Source of the DNA: Streptomyces sp. NBC_00223
GTDB taxonomy: Bacteria > Actinomycetota > Actinomycetes > Streptomycetales > Streptomycetaceae
NCBI RefSeq assembly: GCF_036199905.1
Contig: NZ_CP108109.1
Coordinates: forward strand, 868,001 to 932,000
Direction of reading: 5' to 3'
DNA length: 64,000 nucleotides
Shown: positions 51,468-60,885 of the stretch, in pieces
Layout: each line of letters opens with the position of its first letter
How positions within the stretch are numbered: the stretch's first letter is position 1
Translations under genes and position numbers: made by a program
Notes under the pieces: generated by a model
Told to the model about the DNA's origin: nothing
What the model saw: only the letters and a program-made list of their open reading frames with translations
The model's database searches: none

Positions 51468-52169
51468 TCAGGTGCGGGCGGGGGTGGTGAGGCGGCCGTC
51501 GTGGACTTCGGCGACCGCGTCGACGGCGGTGAGCAGGGAGGGGTCGTGGGTGACCAGGACGGTCGCGGTGGCCCTCCGGTGGGTCAGAGTGGTGATCAAG
51601 TCGAGGACAGCGGCGCCGCGTTCGTGGTCGAGGGCGCTGGTGGGCTCGTCGACCAGGAGGACGGCGGGGTCGTTCATGAAGGCGCGGGCGATATTGACGC
51701 GCTGGCGCTGGCCGCCGGAGAGCTGGTGGGGCCGGCGGTCGGCCTGGTCGGCGAGGCCGACCGCGTCGAGCATGTCCAGAGCGCGGCGGCGGGCCTTCCC
51801 GGGGCTGCGGCCGTCGATGTGCGCGATGACCTGGAGCTGTTCGGCGGCGGTGAGGGAGGGCAGCAGGTTGGGCTGCTGGAAGACGATGCCCATGGTGGTG
51901 CGGCGCAGGGTGGTCAACTCGTTGCGGCCCAGCCCGTGAGTGTCGGTGCCGGCGACGCTCACCCGCCCTGTGTCGGGGGTGATGAGCGTGGCGGCCACCG
52001 CGAGGAGGCTGGACTTGCCGGAGCCGGAGGGGCCGACCACCGCGGTGATCGTCCCGGCGGGCACGCTCAGGCTCACCCGGTCGAGGGCGGTCAGCCGGCC
52101 GGCGCCGTCGGGGTAGGTGAGGGTGATGTCGGTCAGCCGCAGACCGGTGGTGGCGGTTGCGCTGGTCAT
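51468..52169 (-). CDS. LolD/MacB-type ABC ATPase
   Basis: A 233-residue cytoplasmic ATPase of an FtsX-class transporter. Walker A GPSGSGKSS, Q-loop FQQPNLLPSLTA, signature LSGGQRQRVNIARA, Walker B VLLVDEPTSALD, H-loop VTHD. The ATG overlaps the stop of the permease gene (ATGA). Such pairs act as mechanotransmitters or small-molecule/peptide exporters; here they are divergent from a two-component system that may regulate them. Confidence 0.92.
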   Translation of the reverse strand: MTSATATTGLRLTDITLTYPDGAGRLTALDRVSLSVPAGTITAVVGPSGSGKSSLLAVAATLITPDTGRVSVAGTDTHGLGRNELTTLRRTTMGIVFQQPNLLPSLTAAEQLQVIAHIDGRSPGKARRRALDMLDAVGLADQADRRPHQLSGGQRQRVNIARAFMNDPAVLLVDEPTSALDHERGAAVLDLITTLTHRRATATVLVTHDPSLLTAVDAVAEVHDGRLTTPART

Positions 52170-53248
52170 CGGGCACTTCCCAGGGCGGTGAGGGGGTCGA
52201 CGGAGGTGATGCGCCTGATGGACAGGGCCGCCCCGAGCGCGCCGAGGGCGATCATGACGGCCATCGGGACCAGGACGGTGGCGGCGTCCAGGACGAAGGG
52301 GACCGAGCCGCCGCCGACGGCGGCTCCGATGCCTGCCGCCAGGACGGTGCCGATCCCGGTGCCGAGCACGAGGAGGATCACCGCTTGGCCCAGGGCGTCC
52401 TTGAGGAGATATCCGGTGGAGGCGCCCAGCGCCTTGAGGACGGCGACGTCGCCGCTGCGCTGAATGGTCCAGACGGTGAAGAACGCGCCGATGACCAGGG
52501 CCGAGATGGCGAACAGGAAGCCGCGCATCAGCCGCAGGGACCCGTTCTCCGCGGTGAAGGAGCCGATCGCCCCCAGCGCGTCGCCGCTGCTGACGGTCTT
52601 GGTGTTCAGCTTCCGGTCGGCCGCCGGGAGATCGGCTCCGGAGGTGGTGGACAGGGCCACGACGGTGGCCTGTTCGCCGCTGCCGCCGACGGCGCCGAGC
52701 CGCTGCCAGTCGCCGAGGGAGGTCCACACCACGGGGGTGTGGCTGTACATCGCCTCTCCGCCGACGGCGGCGACGGTGACCCGGTGCCCGCTCAGGGTGA
52801 GGGTGTCCCCGGCCCGCACACCCAGGTCGCCGGCCGCCTTGGCGGACATCACCACGGTACCGTCGCCGAGGTCGCCGGAGTCGGGGGCCAGGTCGGAGCC
52901 CGTGGGGACACCGAAGGCGGACAGGGAGGCGGTGGTGGCGCCGGCCTGGGCCCTGGTCATCGCGATGCCCAGCGGCTGCGCGGATTCCACGCCGGGCACC
53001 CCGGCCCACTGCTCCCAGGTTTTCCGGTCGATCCGGGAGTCGGTGAAGGAGGTGCCCTGGCCACTCGCGGGGGCGGAGAAGGCCAGGTGGTCGGCGGGCA
53101 GGCCGGTGATGGCGGAGGTGTTCTCCCGGCCCAGCCCGGCCGTGAGCCCGGACAGCAGCCCCACCAGCAGCGTGATCATCACGATCACGGTGCCCATGAG
53201 GGCGAAGCGGCCCTTGGCGAATCGGAGGTCTCTCCAGGCGACGAACAC
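52166..53248 (-). CDS. FtsX-like permease (MacB-type ABC)
   Basis: A 360-residue permease with one N-terminal helix (about residues 17-36), a large extracytoplasmic domain of about 210 residues, and three C-terminal helices with the FtsX pattern (FLFAISALVIGAFFTVWTI, DVAVLKALGASTGYLLKDAL). GTG 53248 chosen because VAWRDLRFAKGRFALMG is the canonical FtsX start and GAGGCAGG lies upstream. First gene of the operon with the ATPase. Confidence 0.88.
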   Translation of the reverse strand: MFVAWRDLRFAKGRFALMGTVIVMITLLVGLLSGLTAGLGRENTSAITGLPADHLAFSAPASGQGTSFTDSRIDRKTWEQWAGVPGVESAQPLGIAMTRAQAGATTASLSAFGVPTGSDLAPDSGDLGDGTVVMSAKAAGDLGVRAGDTLTLSGHRVTVAAVGGEAMYSHTPVVWTSLGDWQRLGAVGGSGEQATVVALSTTSGADLPAADRKLNTKTVSSGDALGAIGSFTAENGSLRLMRGFLFAISALVIGAFFTVWTIQRSGDVAVLKALGASTGYLLKDALGQAVILLVLGTGIGTVLAAGIGAAVGGGSVPFVLDAATVLVPMAVMIALGALGAALSIRRITSVDPLTALGSAR

Positions 53249-53466
53249 GGCCCTGCCTCTTTCGGTGCGGTGCGGAGGCCGGACCCGGTGCCCGGCGGCA
53301 GTCTCCACCGTCGCCTGCCGGACCCGGCCGCGGCATCGGGCCGAGGACTGCCCGATGACGGCCCAAGGGTTCACTCCCGCCTACACCTTTTGATCGATGC
53401 CGCCGCCGCGGGGCCTGCTTACGCTGGCCCGGGGGAAGTGCGCCGTGGACGGATGGTGAGCAGCCG

Positions 53467-54726
53467 ATGAGAGACGTGGTGGGCGATCCTTCCCCGACCC
53501 CGACCCCGACCCCGAACCCGACCCCGACCCCGACCCCGGCGTTGCGCGTGCTGCGGATCTGCCTGCACCTGATGGTCGCCGGCCTGCTGGCCCTGGCAGC
53601 TGTGCGGGCGGTCGTCGGCGGCGCCGCGAACGCCCCGGGGGTGGTCGCCGCGGCCTGCGCGCTCGCGGTGGTCTACGGCATCGGACCCCTGCTGTGGCCC
53701 GTACGGCCCCGGGCGGCGGCCGCGGCCTGGTGGCTGGCGGCCGTCACGGCCACCTGGGCGGTGCTGCTCGCGCTCACCTCTGACGGCGTCTGGCTGGCCT
53801 TCCCGCTGTTCTTCGTCCAACTGCACCTGCTGCCGCGGCGCTGGGCCCTGGCCGCCGTCGCGGTCACCACCGCGCTGGCGATCGCCGGGTTCGGCGGGCA
53901 CACCCGCACCTTCGACGTCGGCGCCGTGGTGGGCCCCGCGCTGGGCGCCGCTGTCGCCGTCGCGGTGGTGTTCGGCTACCAGGCCCTGTACCGGGAGAGC
54001 GAGCAGCGCCGGCGTCTCATCGAGGAGCTGACCGCGACACGCGGCGAGCTGGCCGCGGCCGAGCACGCCGCCGGGGTCCTGGCCGAGCGCGAACGCCTCG
54101 CACGCGAGATCCACGACACCCTCGCCCAGGGCCTGTCCTCCATCCAGCTGCTGCTGCGGGCCGCCGAACGCGCCCAGTTGTCCGGCCGGCCCGAGAGGGC
54201 GCTGGGCCATGTCCGCCAGGCCCGTCAGGCCGCCGTCGACAACCTCGCCGAGGCCAGGCGGTTCGTGCGGGCCCTGAGCCCGCCCGGTCTGGAGGCCGGA
54301 AGCCTGCCCGCCGCGCTGGAGCGGCTGTGCGCCACCCTCGCCCGTACCTCTTCCCTGACCGTCCGCTGCCGGATCTCCGGCACCCCCGTCGACCTGCCCA
54401 CCCCGTACGAGGTCGCGCTGCTGCGGGTGGCCCAGTCCGCGCTGGCCAACACGGTCCAGCACGCGCACGCCGGCCATGTCGAGACGACCCTGAGCTACAT
54501 GGACACCGAGATCGCCCTGGACGTCGTCGACGACGGACGCGGCTTCGACCCCGGCACTCTCCCTGTACCGGGGTCGAACGAGTCCGGCTCCGGCTTCGGG
54601 CTGGCCGCCATGCGCGCCCGCGCCCAGGCCCTGCACGGCGCCCTCACCCTGGAAACCGCCCCCGGCCAGGGCACCGCGCTGGCCGTCACCCTCCCGCTGC
54701 CCGCCCGCGAAGGAACCGACGCATGA
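53467..54726 (+). CDS. Sensor histidine kinase (NarX/DesK type)
   Basis: A 419-residue membrane kinase. N-terminal Pro-Thr repeat encoded by a hexamer array, five or six membrane helices (about 30-185), the dimerisation box AREIHDTLAQGLSSIQLLL containing the phospho-acceptor His, and an ATPase domain with N-box ANTVQHAHA and G-box DDGRGFDP then GFGLAAMRARA. Pairs with the response regulator whose ATG overlaps its stop. Divergent from the LolD/FtsX transporter, suggesting that it senses an envelope stress or compound handled by that transporter. Confidence 0.9.
   Translation: MRDVVGDPSPTPTPTPNPTPTPTPALRVLRICLHLMVAGLLALAAVRAVVGGAANAPGVVAAACALAVVYGIGPLLWPVRPRAAAAAWWLAAVTATWAVLLALTSDGVWLAFPLFFVQLHLLPRRWALAAVAVTTALAIAGFGGHTRTFDVGAVVGPALGAAVAVAVVFGYQALYRESEQRRRLIEELTATRGELAAAEHAAGVLAERERLAREIHDTLAQGLSSIQLLLRAAERAQLSGRPERALGHVRQARQAAVDNLAEARRFVRALSPPGLEAGSLPAALERLCATLARTSSLTVRCRISGTPVDLPTPYEVALLRVAQSALANTVQHAHAGHVETTLSYMDTEIALDVVDDGRGFDPGTLPVPGSNESGSGFGLAAMRARAQALHGALTLETAPGQGTALAVTLPLPAREGTDA
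53493..53537. repeat. CCCGAC hexamer array in the kinase N-terminus
   Basis: About seven tandem CCCGAC units with one CCCGAA variant, coding for a Pro-Thr string (PTPTPTPNPTPTPTP). Unit length is a multiple of three, so copy number may vary without frameshift. Confidence 0.85.
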
Positions 54727-55364
54727 CCGCCTCCCCCGTCCGGCTGCTGCTCGCCGACGACCACCCCGTGGTACGGGCCGGACTGCGCGCCGTGCTGGAG
54801 ACCGAACCCGGCTTCACCGTCGTGGCCGATGTGCCGACCGCCGAAGAGGCCGTCACCCTGGCCGCGGACCCCGGCCTCGCCGTCGACGTGGTGCTGATGG
54901 ACCTCCGGTTCGGCGGGCAGATGCTCGGCTCCCGGGCGACGGCCGCGATCACCGCCCGCGACGGCGCGCCGCGTGTGCTGATCCTGACCACCTACGACAC
55001 CGACGCCGACATCCTCGCCGGCATCGAAGCCGGAGCCGCCGGCTATCTCCTCAAGGACGCCCCGCCCGAGGAACTCGCCGCCGCCGTACGCACCGCGGCG
55101 GCCGGGAAATCCGCCCTCGCTCCGGCCGTCGCTCTGCGGCTGATGGACCGTATGCGCGAGCCCGCCACCACACTGACCCCGCGCGAAACCGAGATCCTCC
55201 AGCTGGTGGCCGACGGCCTGTCCAACGCCGCCATCAGCAGACAGCTCTTCCTCAGCCAGGCCACCGTCAAATCCCATCTGGCCCACATCTACACCAAGCT
55301 CGGCGCCGACTCCCGCACCTCCGCCGTCGCCACCGCGGCCGCCCAGGGCCTCATCCGCCGCTGA
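54723..55364 (+). CDS. NarL/FixJ-family response regulator
   Basis: A 213-residue regulator. Receiver domain with acidic pocket DD (residues 12-13), phospho-acceptor Asp60 (VVLMDLRF) and Lys in YLLKDA. LuxR-type HTH at about 150-205 (LTPRETEILQLVADGLSNAA, then ATVKSHLAHIYTKLG). ATGA overlap with the kinase gene. Likely regulates itself and the divergent transporter operon. Confidence 0.92.
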   Translation: MTASPVRLLLADDHPVVRAGLRAVLETEPGFTVVADVPTAEEAVTLAADPGLAVDVVLMDLRFGGQMLGSRATAAITARDGAPRVLILTTYDTDADILAGIEAGAAGYLLKDAPPEELAAAVRTAAAGKSALAPAVALRLMDRMREPATTLTPRETEILQLVADGLSNAAISRQLFLSQATVKSHLAHIYTKLGADSRTSAVATAAAQGLIRR

Positions 55365-55620
55365 CCCTTGCGGGGGCTCGGTTCACCCATCGCATGGCAT
55401 CGCGGCTCGGCCTCGGGGGCGGCGTTGGAGGTTGTCCCGCAACCGCTGGTCGCGGGACAGTTGGTCTTGGTACGGCTGGTGTGATCACGGCGTCGGGGCC
55501 GTCCTGAACAGCCCCGTTCACCGGGATTTTCGCGACGCGGGCAGCCGGAGGTGTCGCATTCCGAGACCGTCGATGTGAGGTGTGTATGACCTATGGTGTC
55601 GCGGGTCGGCATGCGCGATC

Positions 55621-56337
55621 ATGACCGGGATGGACGCTCGTTTCCTTGGCATCGCCGATCTGGTCGAAGCCCCGTCCGTGGCGGTCGTGGTCGACGTCAT
55701 GCGTGCTTTCACCGTGGCTGCCTGGGCCTTTGCCCGGGGGGCCGAAAAGATCGTTCTCGCCGAGTCGCTGGACGAGGCCCTGGCCCTCAAGGCTCGCCAC
55801 CCGGACTGGGTGACGCTCAAAGACGGTCCGCCCGCGCCCGGATTCGACGCCGTCAACTCACCGGGCCTGCTGCGGTCTGTTGACCTTGGCGGACGGACCG
55901 TTGTGCAGAAAACCACGGCAGGGACGGTCGGCGCCCTTGCGGTCAAGGAAGCGTCGCTGGTGCTGTGCGCGAGCTTCGTAGTGGCGGAGGCAACGGCCCG
56001 GCTCTTGCGGACGCGCGAGAGCGACAGCGTCACGTTCGTGGTCACCGGCGAGGACGGACAGGCCGATGAAGACGTGGCGTGCGCTCAATACATCGCTGGG
56101 CGCGCTTCCGGGGCCGGTACGGATGCTGCCGAGTTCCTCCACCGTGCTGCCGCGTCGCGCGCCGCCACCGAACTGGCGGAGGGTGTGCGTCAAGGAGTCC
56201 ATCCCGATGACGTCGCACTCTGTCTTGAGCTCGACCGGTTCCCCTTCGCCATGGTGGCGACCTTGGACTTGGAAAGTTCGCTCATGGTCCTGCGTCAGCG
56301 CCCGGTGCCCTCGCCGGCCGACGACGCCCCGATCTGA
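55621..56337 (+). CDS. 2-phosphosulfolactate phosphatase-like (ComB family)
   Basis: A 238-residue protein of the ComB fold, named for the phosphatase of archaeal coenzyme M synthesis. Its bacterial homologues are widespread and mostly uncharacterised. The N-terminal [19 protein letters not shown] carries the conserved Asp-x-x-Arg, and [17 protein letters not shown] is the second hallmark. Start uncertain: GTG 55582, ATG 55621 and ATG 55630 are in frame; none has a strong ribosome binding site. Actinobacteria lack coenzyme M, so the true substrate is probably another phosphoester. Confidence 0.78.
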   Translation: MTGMDARFLGIADLVEAPSVAVVVDVMRAFTVAAWAFARGAEKIVLAESLDEALALKARHPDWVTLKDGPPAPGFDAVNSPGLLRSVDLGGRTVVQKTTAGTVGALAVKEASLVLCASFVVAEATARLLRTRESDSVTFVVTGEDGQADEDVACAQYIAGRASGAGTDAAEFLHRAAASRAATELAEGVRQGVHPDDVALCLELDRFPFAMVATLDLESSLMVLRQRPVPSPADDAPI

Positions 56338-56732
56338 TCGCCGGTGAGGCCCGACTCTCACCATGCGAGAACCGGCACGCAGTCGGGTATGCGGCATCAG
56401 CTGCATGGCCCGACGGAGGTGGTTCGAGGTGGCGGCAGGTGGCTGACCCGAGTGGCGCCGACACTGATCTCGTCCTGGCGACGGCTTCATCCCCCACGTA
56501 CACCGGGATGCTGGCCAGGTCCGGGGCTTCCCTTGGCGCTTGCCGGTGGGAATGTAGAGATCCGGCCGGACGCGTTGCCGGACGCCGGCGGTTCGGTTGG
56601 TCACCACCGCGATCGGCCCGTACGACGCTCAGTTCCCCCGTGGCGACTGGATCAGGTCCGTTAGAATCCGCCTGTGTCAGGACGCTTGCGAGATACCTCG
56701 GACTCCCTTCCCGGCGGTGGGCGGGCCACGCT

Positions 56733-57245
56733 GTGACGAGCGGTGGAACAACCGAGGCCGAAGGTCCGGTGAATCGTCCGACGGGCTTTTTCGAGCAGCC
56801 GATCTGGACCGGGCTCGGGCTTCTGGTCGTGTGTGCCGGTCCCCTGATCCTGCTGGCCGGTATCGGCGGGTACGTCCCCGACGACGACAGGCTGGGCATC
56901 GTTGTGACCGGCCTCGTCTGGACCCCTTTCACCGTGGTCGTCCTGGTCCTGGCCATCGTCGGCACCGCACGGGACCTGCGCGTGTGGCGCGACCTGGACA
57001 CGGCCGGCGTGCGCGTCACGGGCAAGGTCACGTCCGTACAGCGCGTGTGGTGCGGCGAGGACGACCGCTGCACCAGGGTCCGGATGCTGGTCACCGTACC
57101 GGGCCGGCCGCCGTTCACCACGAGCCACCTCGTCGCCGGGGAGGAGATCATCGAAGTCGGGACGGGCATCCCGGTCGACGTGCACCCGACGCACGACCTC
57201 TTCCGCCTGGTTGCCGACCCGTCCACGGGTGGGGCGTCCCGGTAG
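56733..57245 (+). CDS. Two-helix membrane protein, DUF3592-like
   Basis: A 170-residue protein with two transmembrane helices (about 28-48 and 60-82) and a soluble C-terminal beta domain (GVRVTGKVTSVQRVW, then TTSHLVAGEEIIEVG, VDVHPTHDLFRL), the arrangement of DUF3592 proteins. The start is not fixed: GTG 56733, or a later GTG with GAAGG upstream. Function unknown. Confidence 0.6.
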   Translation: MTSGGTTEAEGPVNRPTGFFEQPIWTGLGLLVVCAGPLILLAGIGGYVPDDDRLGIVVTGLVWTPFTVVVLVLAIVGTARDLRVWRDLDTAGVRVTGKVTSVQRVWCGEDDRCTRVRMLVTVPGRPPFTTSHLVAGEEIIEVGTGIPVDVHPTHDLFRLVADPSTGGASR

Positions 57246-57474
57246 TCCTCGCCCAGCGCCGGACTGCCGGCGCCGGAGCGGCTGATCAGCCTGGACGCCG
57301 CCGAACTCCTCACCGGTGAACGCGTCGTCGGGACGCTCCTGGCGGATCAAGGAGCGAGGGACGATTTCGATCTCCCCGTCGGCGTCAGCGACCGGGCTCC
57401 CCTGCTGTGATCACGGCGTCGGAGCCGTCCTGGATTTCACCGTTCACCGTTCACCGGACTGAACCCGCGCTGCT
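57246..57474. other. Intergenic/remnant DNA
   Basis: No intact gene. A short plus-strand frame (LISLDAAELLTGERVVGTLL) may be a coding remnant but matches no family I recognise. Contains the right copy of the 26-bp direct repeat. Confidence 0.35.
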
Positions 57475-57676
57475 TTGCCTGGCTGGCGGCCGCCCTACGC
57501 CGTGAGGGCGTCGACGGGGGCCGGACAGGCTGCCCGTGGAGCCTCGCTTGACGACCGCGTCGAGCACGTCTACGCCCGCATGAAGACCTGGAAAATCCTC
57601 CGCGACCGCCGCCTCCAGGGCGACGGAGAACACCACGCCATGCTCGGAATCGCCCGCCTGCCCAACCTCACCCTCA
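57475..57676 (+). pseudogene. IS5-family transposase C-terminal remnant
   Basis: The frame contains RVEHVYARMKTWKILRDRRL and HHAMLGIARLPNLTL, the characteristic C-terminal helix region of DDE-superfamily IS5 transposases. The N-terminal and catalytic parts are absent. Shortly after, the frame runs out near an IS-like end at 57735-57746. Confidence 0.8.
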
Positions 57677-57749
57677 CCGGACAGGGGAGAGCGGATCTCA
57701 TCCCCCCTGACCGCGCCCATCGACCTCAAGATCAGTTACGGGACAAGCC

Positions 57750-58045
57750 TTGGCCGCTGCCCGATTGATCCCCGAGGCCGGACAAGGGGGTGCGTGATAG
57801 AGGCACCCGCGCCCGCGGTGGGGCGGTGCCGGGATCCGCCAGAGGGAACCGTCTTATCCCTTCGCCGACGACGCGGCCCCTGCGGGCCGGGGCCGCGTCG
57901 CTTATGGCTGCTATCGCCGGCGGGTATAGGCGGACCGGAAGTCTGACGCGGGTGTCACCGCTGAGGGGGAGGCGAACGGCCGGAGCCACGATCCCGGGAC
58001 CGGTCGTGACAAGCGATCCACAGCGACAGAATCGAGAGATCAATC
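57750..58045. other. Upstream region of the MFS gene
   Basis: About 300 bp without a gene. GCGACGACGCGGCCCC...GGGGCCGCGTCGC near 57865-57902 makes a strong GC hairpin, possibly a terminator for upstream transcription. No operator recognised. Confidence 0.4.
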
Positions 58046-59386
58046 ATGGCGGCAGAGCTGTCGGAAACCTCACTGGGCAACGGCCCGGCGACCTCGCGGC
58101 ACGCCCCTTCCAAGCTCGCGCTCCCCGCCATCCTGCTGGCCGTGTTCGTGGTACCGATGGGCATCACAGGCACCGCCGTCGCCCTGCCGCGCATCGCCGA
58201 CGACCTCGGCTCCAGCCCCGCGCTGCTCCAGTGGGCCATCAACGGGTTCAACACCGCGTTCGCGATCTTCACCCTGATCTGGGGTGTGCTCTCGGACCGG
58301 GTGGGTTACAAACCGACCTTCGTGATCGGCGCCGCACTCTTGGTGGCCGCCTCCGTAGTGAGCACCGTGGCCGCCGGCCTGGTGATGCTGGACATTGCCC
58401 GGCTGCTGGCGGGCGTGGCCGGCGCGGCCATCTTCACCGGCTCAGCTGCCATCCTGTCCAACGCTTACGGTCCGCAGGCCAGAGCCCGTAACTTCGCGCT
58501 GTTCGGGGGTGTTCTGGGGCTCGGCGTGGCGCTGGGCCCGACCGTCTCAGGGCTGATCGTGGCCTGGACGGGTTGGCGGTCAATCTTCGTCGTCTTCGGG
58601 ATCTTCGCGGCGGTGGCTCTTCTGCTCAGCTGGATCATCCCGGACGTCCGGCACGAGCGTGACCCCGGTCGCAGACTGATCGACTTCTCGCTGTTGCGCA
58701 ACCGGCGTTTCCTGGCGATGAGCCTGGTGCCGGTGGCGGCGGCGTTCGGGTTCGTGACGCTGCTGACCTATCTGCCGGTGGCGCTCAGCGCCGTACGCGA
58801 CATGAGCGCCGGGGCCGCCGGCCTGTTCATGCTGCCGATGACGGTGCCCGTCCTGCTGGGGCCGATCACCAGCAGTCGGTTGATGGCGCGCTTCCCCCGG
58901 CTCACCGCGATGGCGGTGGTCTACGTCTCGCTGGTCCTCCTGGTGGTCGGCGACCTCGGGATGTTCCTGCTCAACTCCCACACACCACTCGGCCTGATCA
59001 TCGTGCCGATGATCCTGCTCGGCTTCTCCTTCGGGCTGCCGCTCGGGCTGGTGGACGGCGAGGCCATCGGTTCAGTGCCTGCGCGCAGCAGCGGAACCGC
59101 CGCCGGGGTGCTGAACTTCATGCGACTGGGCAGTGAAGCCGTGGTCATCGGCGCCTACTCCGGCGTGCTGGCCTGGCTGATCAGGGGATCCGTAGCCACC
59201 CCCGGCATCGCGGACAGGGTCGCCGCCGGAGCCACCGGGCACGCCGGCGCCTACGCCGACGCCTTCCACGTAGTGCTGTGGGCGATGATCGCGCTCAGCG
59301 CGGCCACCGGTGTCGCCATCGCCCTGCTGCACCGGGCCGAGCGACGCGCCGCCGCCGCCCTGACGCCGGGCAGGAGACGGTGCTGA
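58046..59386 (+). CDS. MFS transporter
   Basis: A 446-residue major facilitator protein with about twelve helices. First half: VVPMGITGTAVALPRIADDL and the loop motif GVLSDRVGYKPTFVIGA (motif A, drug:H+ antiporter type); helix 5 carries GGVLGLGVALGPTVSGLIV (motif C of exporters). Motif C indicates an efflux pump of the DHA group. The substrate is unknown. It is followed 109 bp later by a LysR regulator in the same orientation, which may control it. Confidence 0.88.
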   Translation: MAAELSETSLGNGPATSRHAPSKLALPAILLAVFVVPMGITGTAVALPRIADDLGSSPALLQWAINGFNTAFAIFTLIWGVLSDRVGYKPTFVIGAALLVAASVVSTVAAGLVMLDIARLLAGVAGAAIFTGSAAILSNAYGPQARARNFALFGGVLGLGVALGPTVSGLIVAWTGWRSIFVVFGIFAAVALLLSWIIPDVRHERDPGRRLIDFSLLRNRRFLAMSLVPVAAAFGFVTLLTYLPVALSAVRDMSAGAAGLFMLPMTVPVLLGPITSSRLMARFPRLTAMAVVYVSLVLLVVGDLGMFLLNSHTPLGLIIVPMILLGFSFGLPLGLVDGEAIGSVPARSSGTAAGVLNFMRLGSEAVVIGAYSGVLAWLIRGSVATPGIADRVAAGATGHAGAYADAFHVVLWAMIALSAATGVAIALLHRAERRAAAALTPGRRRC

Positions 59387-59495
59387 GGTCCCGCGGCTGA
59401 CCGTGCCCCCACTCCGGAGCCCGTGGTCCGGACGGCCGCGACCTGCGAACCTGGGCTCCGTGGCATGCCGCGGCCCGGTGTGATGCGATGGTGCC

Positions 59496-60395
59496 ATGGA
59501 GTTGCGCGAGCTGAGGGCGTTCGTAGCGGTGGTCGAGGAGGGCGGGATGTCGCCGGCGGCCCGCCGGCTGCACGTCAGCCAGCCTGGGCTGTCCAAGGCG
59601 ATGAACGGACTGGAGCGCGAGTTCGGGGTCAAGCTCCTGGTGCGCAGCAGCCGGGGGGTACAGGCAACGGAGGCGGGGCAGACGTTTCTGGGTGAGGCAC
59701 GGGCGGTGCTGGCCCGGTACGACCAGGCCGTACGGGTGATGGCGGAGTTCATGAACGTCGGCAGCGGTGTGCTGCGGGTGGGGATCCCGCTGGAGCTGCC
59801 GTCCGATCTGCTGGTTTCCGCGCTGGCCCGGTTCGCCGAGCAATGCCCGGACACCAGGGTGCAGGCGCGTCACCTGTCCACCGCCGGCCAGCTCGCCGCT
59901 CTGCGGGCCGGCGAGCTTGACCTCGGCCTGCTGCGGGAGCGGCCCACCGGCCAGGAGCTCGACACCATGCTCGTGGTCAAGGAGCACCTGGGGGTGATAC
60001 TGCCCGCCGACTGCGCCGTCGAGCTGAGCGGCCCGGACGGCATCCCGCTGGAGGCGCTTGACCGGCTGGAGTGGGTGGGGTTTCCCCGCTCGGGCAGTCC
60101 CGCCTGGTACGACGAGCTCACCTCGATCCTCCGCAGCCACGGCCTCGCTATCGGCGCACAGCCGCCGGACGGACACGATCTGACCTTGGAGGTCAAACTG
60201 GCCGCTGTGGGCACCCGCCGGGCCTTCGCCCTGGCGCCGAACGAGTGGGCGCGAACACTGCCGCCCGCGATCGCCTGGTCACCCCTGGCCGGTCATCCGA
60301 TCACCCGGCGCACCTGGGCGGTCTGGCCGGCCGGGTCACGGCGCCGCGACTTGGGCATGTTCATTGTGGCCCTGGACCGGCCCGTCCTCGACTGA
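59496..60395 (+). CDS. LysR-family regulator
   Basis: A 299-residue LysR regulator: N-terminal HTH LRELRAFVAVVEEGGMSPAA with HVSQPGLSKAMNGLEREFGV, then a periplasmic-binding-like effector domain (VLRVGIPLELPSDLLVSAL, LRAGELDLGLLRE). ATG 59496. Same strand as the MFS exporter upstream; the unusual tandem rather than divergent arrangement leaves its target uncertain. Confidence 0.9.
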   Translation: MELRELRAFVAVVEEGGMSPAARRLHVSQPGLSKAMNGLEREFGVKLLVRSSRGVQATEAGQTFLGEARAVLARYDQAVRVMAEFMNVGSGVLRVGIPLELPSDLLVSALARFAEQCPDTRVQARHLSTAGQLAALRAGELDLGLLRERPTGQELDTMLVVKEHLGVILPADCAVELSGPDGIPLEALDRLEWVGFPRSGSPAWYDELTSILRSHGLAIGAQPPDGHDLTLEVKLAAVGTRRAFALAPNEWARTLPPAIAWSPLAGHPITRRTWAVWPAGSRRRDLGMFIVALDRPVLD

Positions 60396-60885
60396 GCGGG
60401 GAAGCCGACCGGTGCGGCGGGCGCGGACAAGGTGGCCGCGGACCTCGGTGGCGGAGGGGAGGTGGACCTGTCCGTCGGGGAAATGGGTCTTCTTCCCGGT
60501 GCCGATGCACGCCGCCGAAGGTCCCTGGCGCATCATGGACGCCCACGACGCCCGGCTTGCCTCTCTCGGCGGACAGATCCTCAAGCCCGGCGTGCAGAGC
60601 AACGACCAGTGGCCAACTTGGCCTGGGCCACCCGTCCGCTTCCTCAGCGGCATTCACCCGCAAGAGACACCTGGCGGCCCGCCCCAAACCTACGGGGCCG
60701 CCCCGCCCATGGTCCGGCCCGGGCCCGACACCCGAGCGTCAGTGCGTGGGCCGACATTTCCCGACGGCCACCGACCACCGGCAGCGTTCGGCGACGGGCG
60801 GTCGGCTGGGCCATGCGGGTACAAACCGCTTGAAGGTTCGCCGTGCGGCCCGCTGCCCCGCTGCCGGGACAAGGAACATCAGCAC
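60396..60885. other. Gap between lysR and aminotransferase genes
   Basis: About 490 bp. A plus-strand frame around 60475-60640 (WVFFPVPMHAAEGPWRIMDA) has plausible composition but no start and no family I know, so it may be a remnant. Nothing else recognised. Confidence 0.4.

Larger units (their letters stand above)
55481..57432. repeat. 26-bp direct repeat flanking the comB-like region
   Basis: Copies at 55481-55506 and 57407-57432 begin GTGATCACGGCGTCGG and end GCCGTCCTG, with one difference in 26. TTCACCGG follows both copies at slightly different distances. They lie about 50 bp inside the left IS-like end and about 300 bp inside the right one. Confidence 0.8.
55432..57746. mobile_element. 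Region bounded by IS5-like termini, possible decayed transposon
   Basis: TTGTCCCGCAAC (55432-55443) and GTTACGGGACAA (57735-57746) are inverted copies with 11 of 12 matches and resemble ends of IS5-group Streptomyces elements. A C-terminal transposase remnant lies just inside the right end. Between them are the ComB-like and membrane-protein genes and a 26-bp direct repeat. It may be a composite left by two IS copies or a single IS end plus chance. Confidence 0.45.

Noticed and set aside
50775..52463. A 562-codon plus-strand frame
   Set aside because: Its first part is the MarR and DUF5655 debris and the rest is antisense to the LolD and FtsX genes, whose motifs are unambiguous.
60475..60700. 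A possible small gene between lysR and the aminotransferase
   Set aside because: The frame has protein-like stretches but no start codon with ribosome binding site and no known family; not enough to call a gene.
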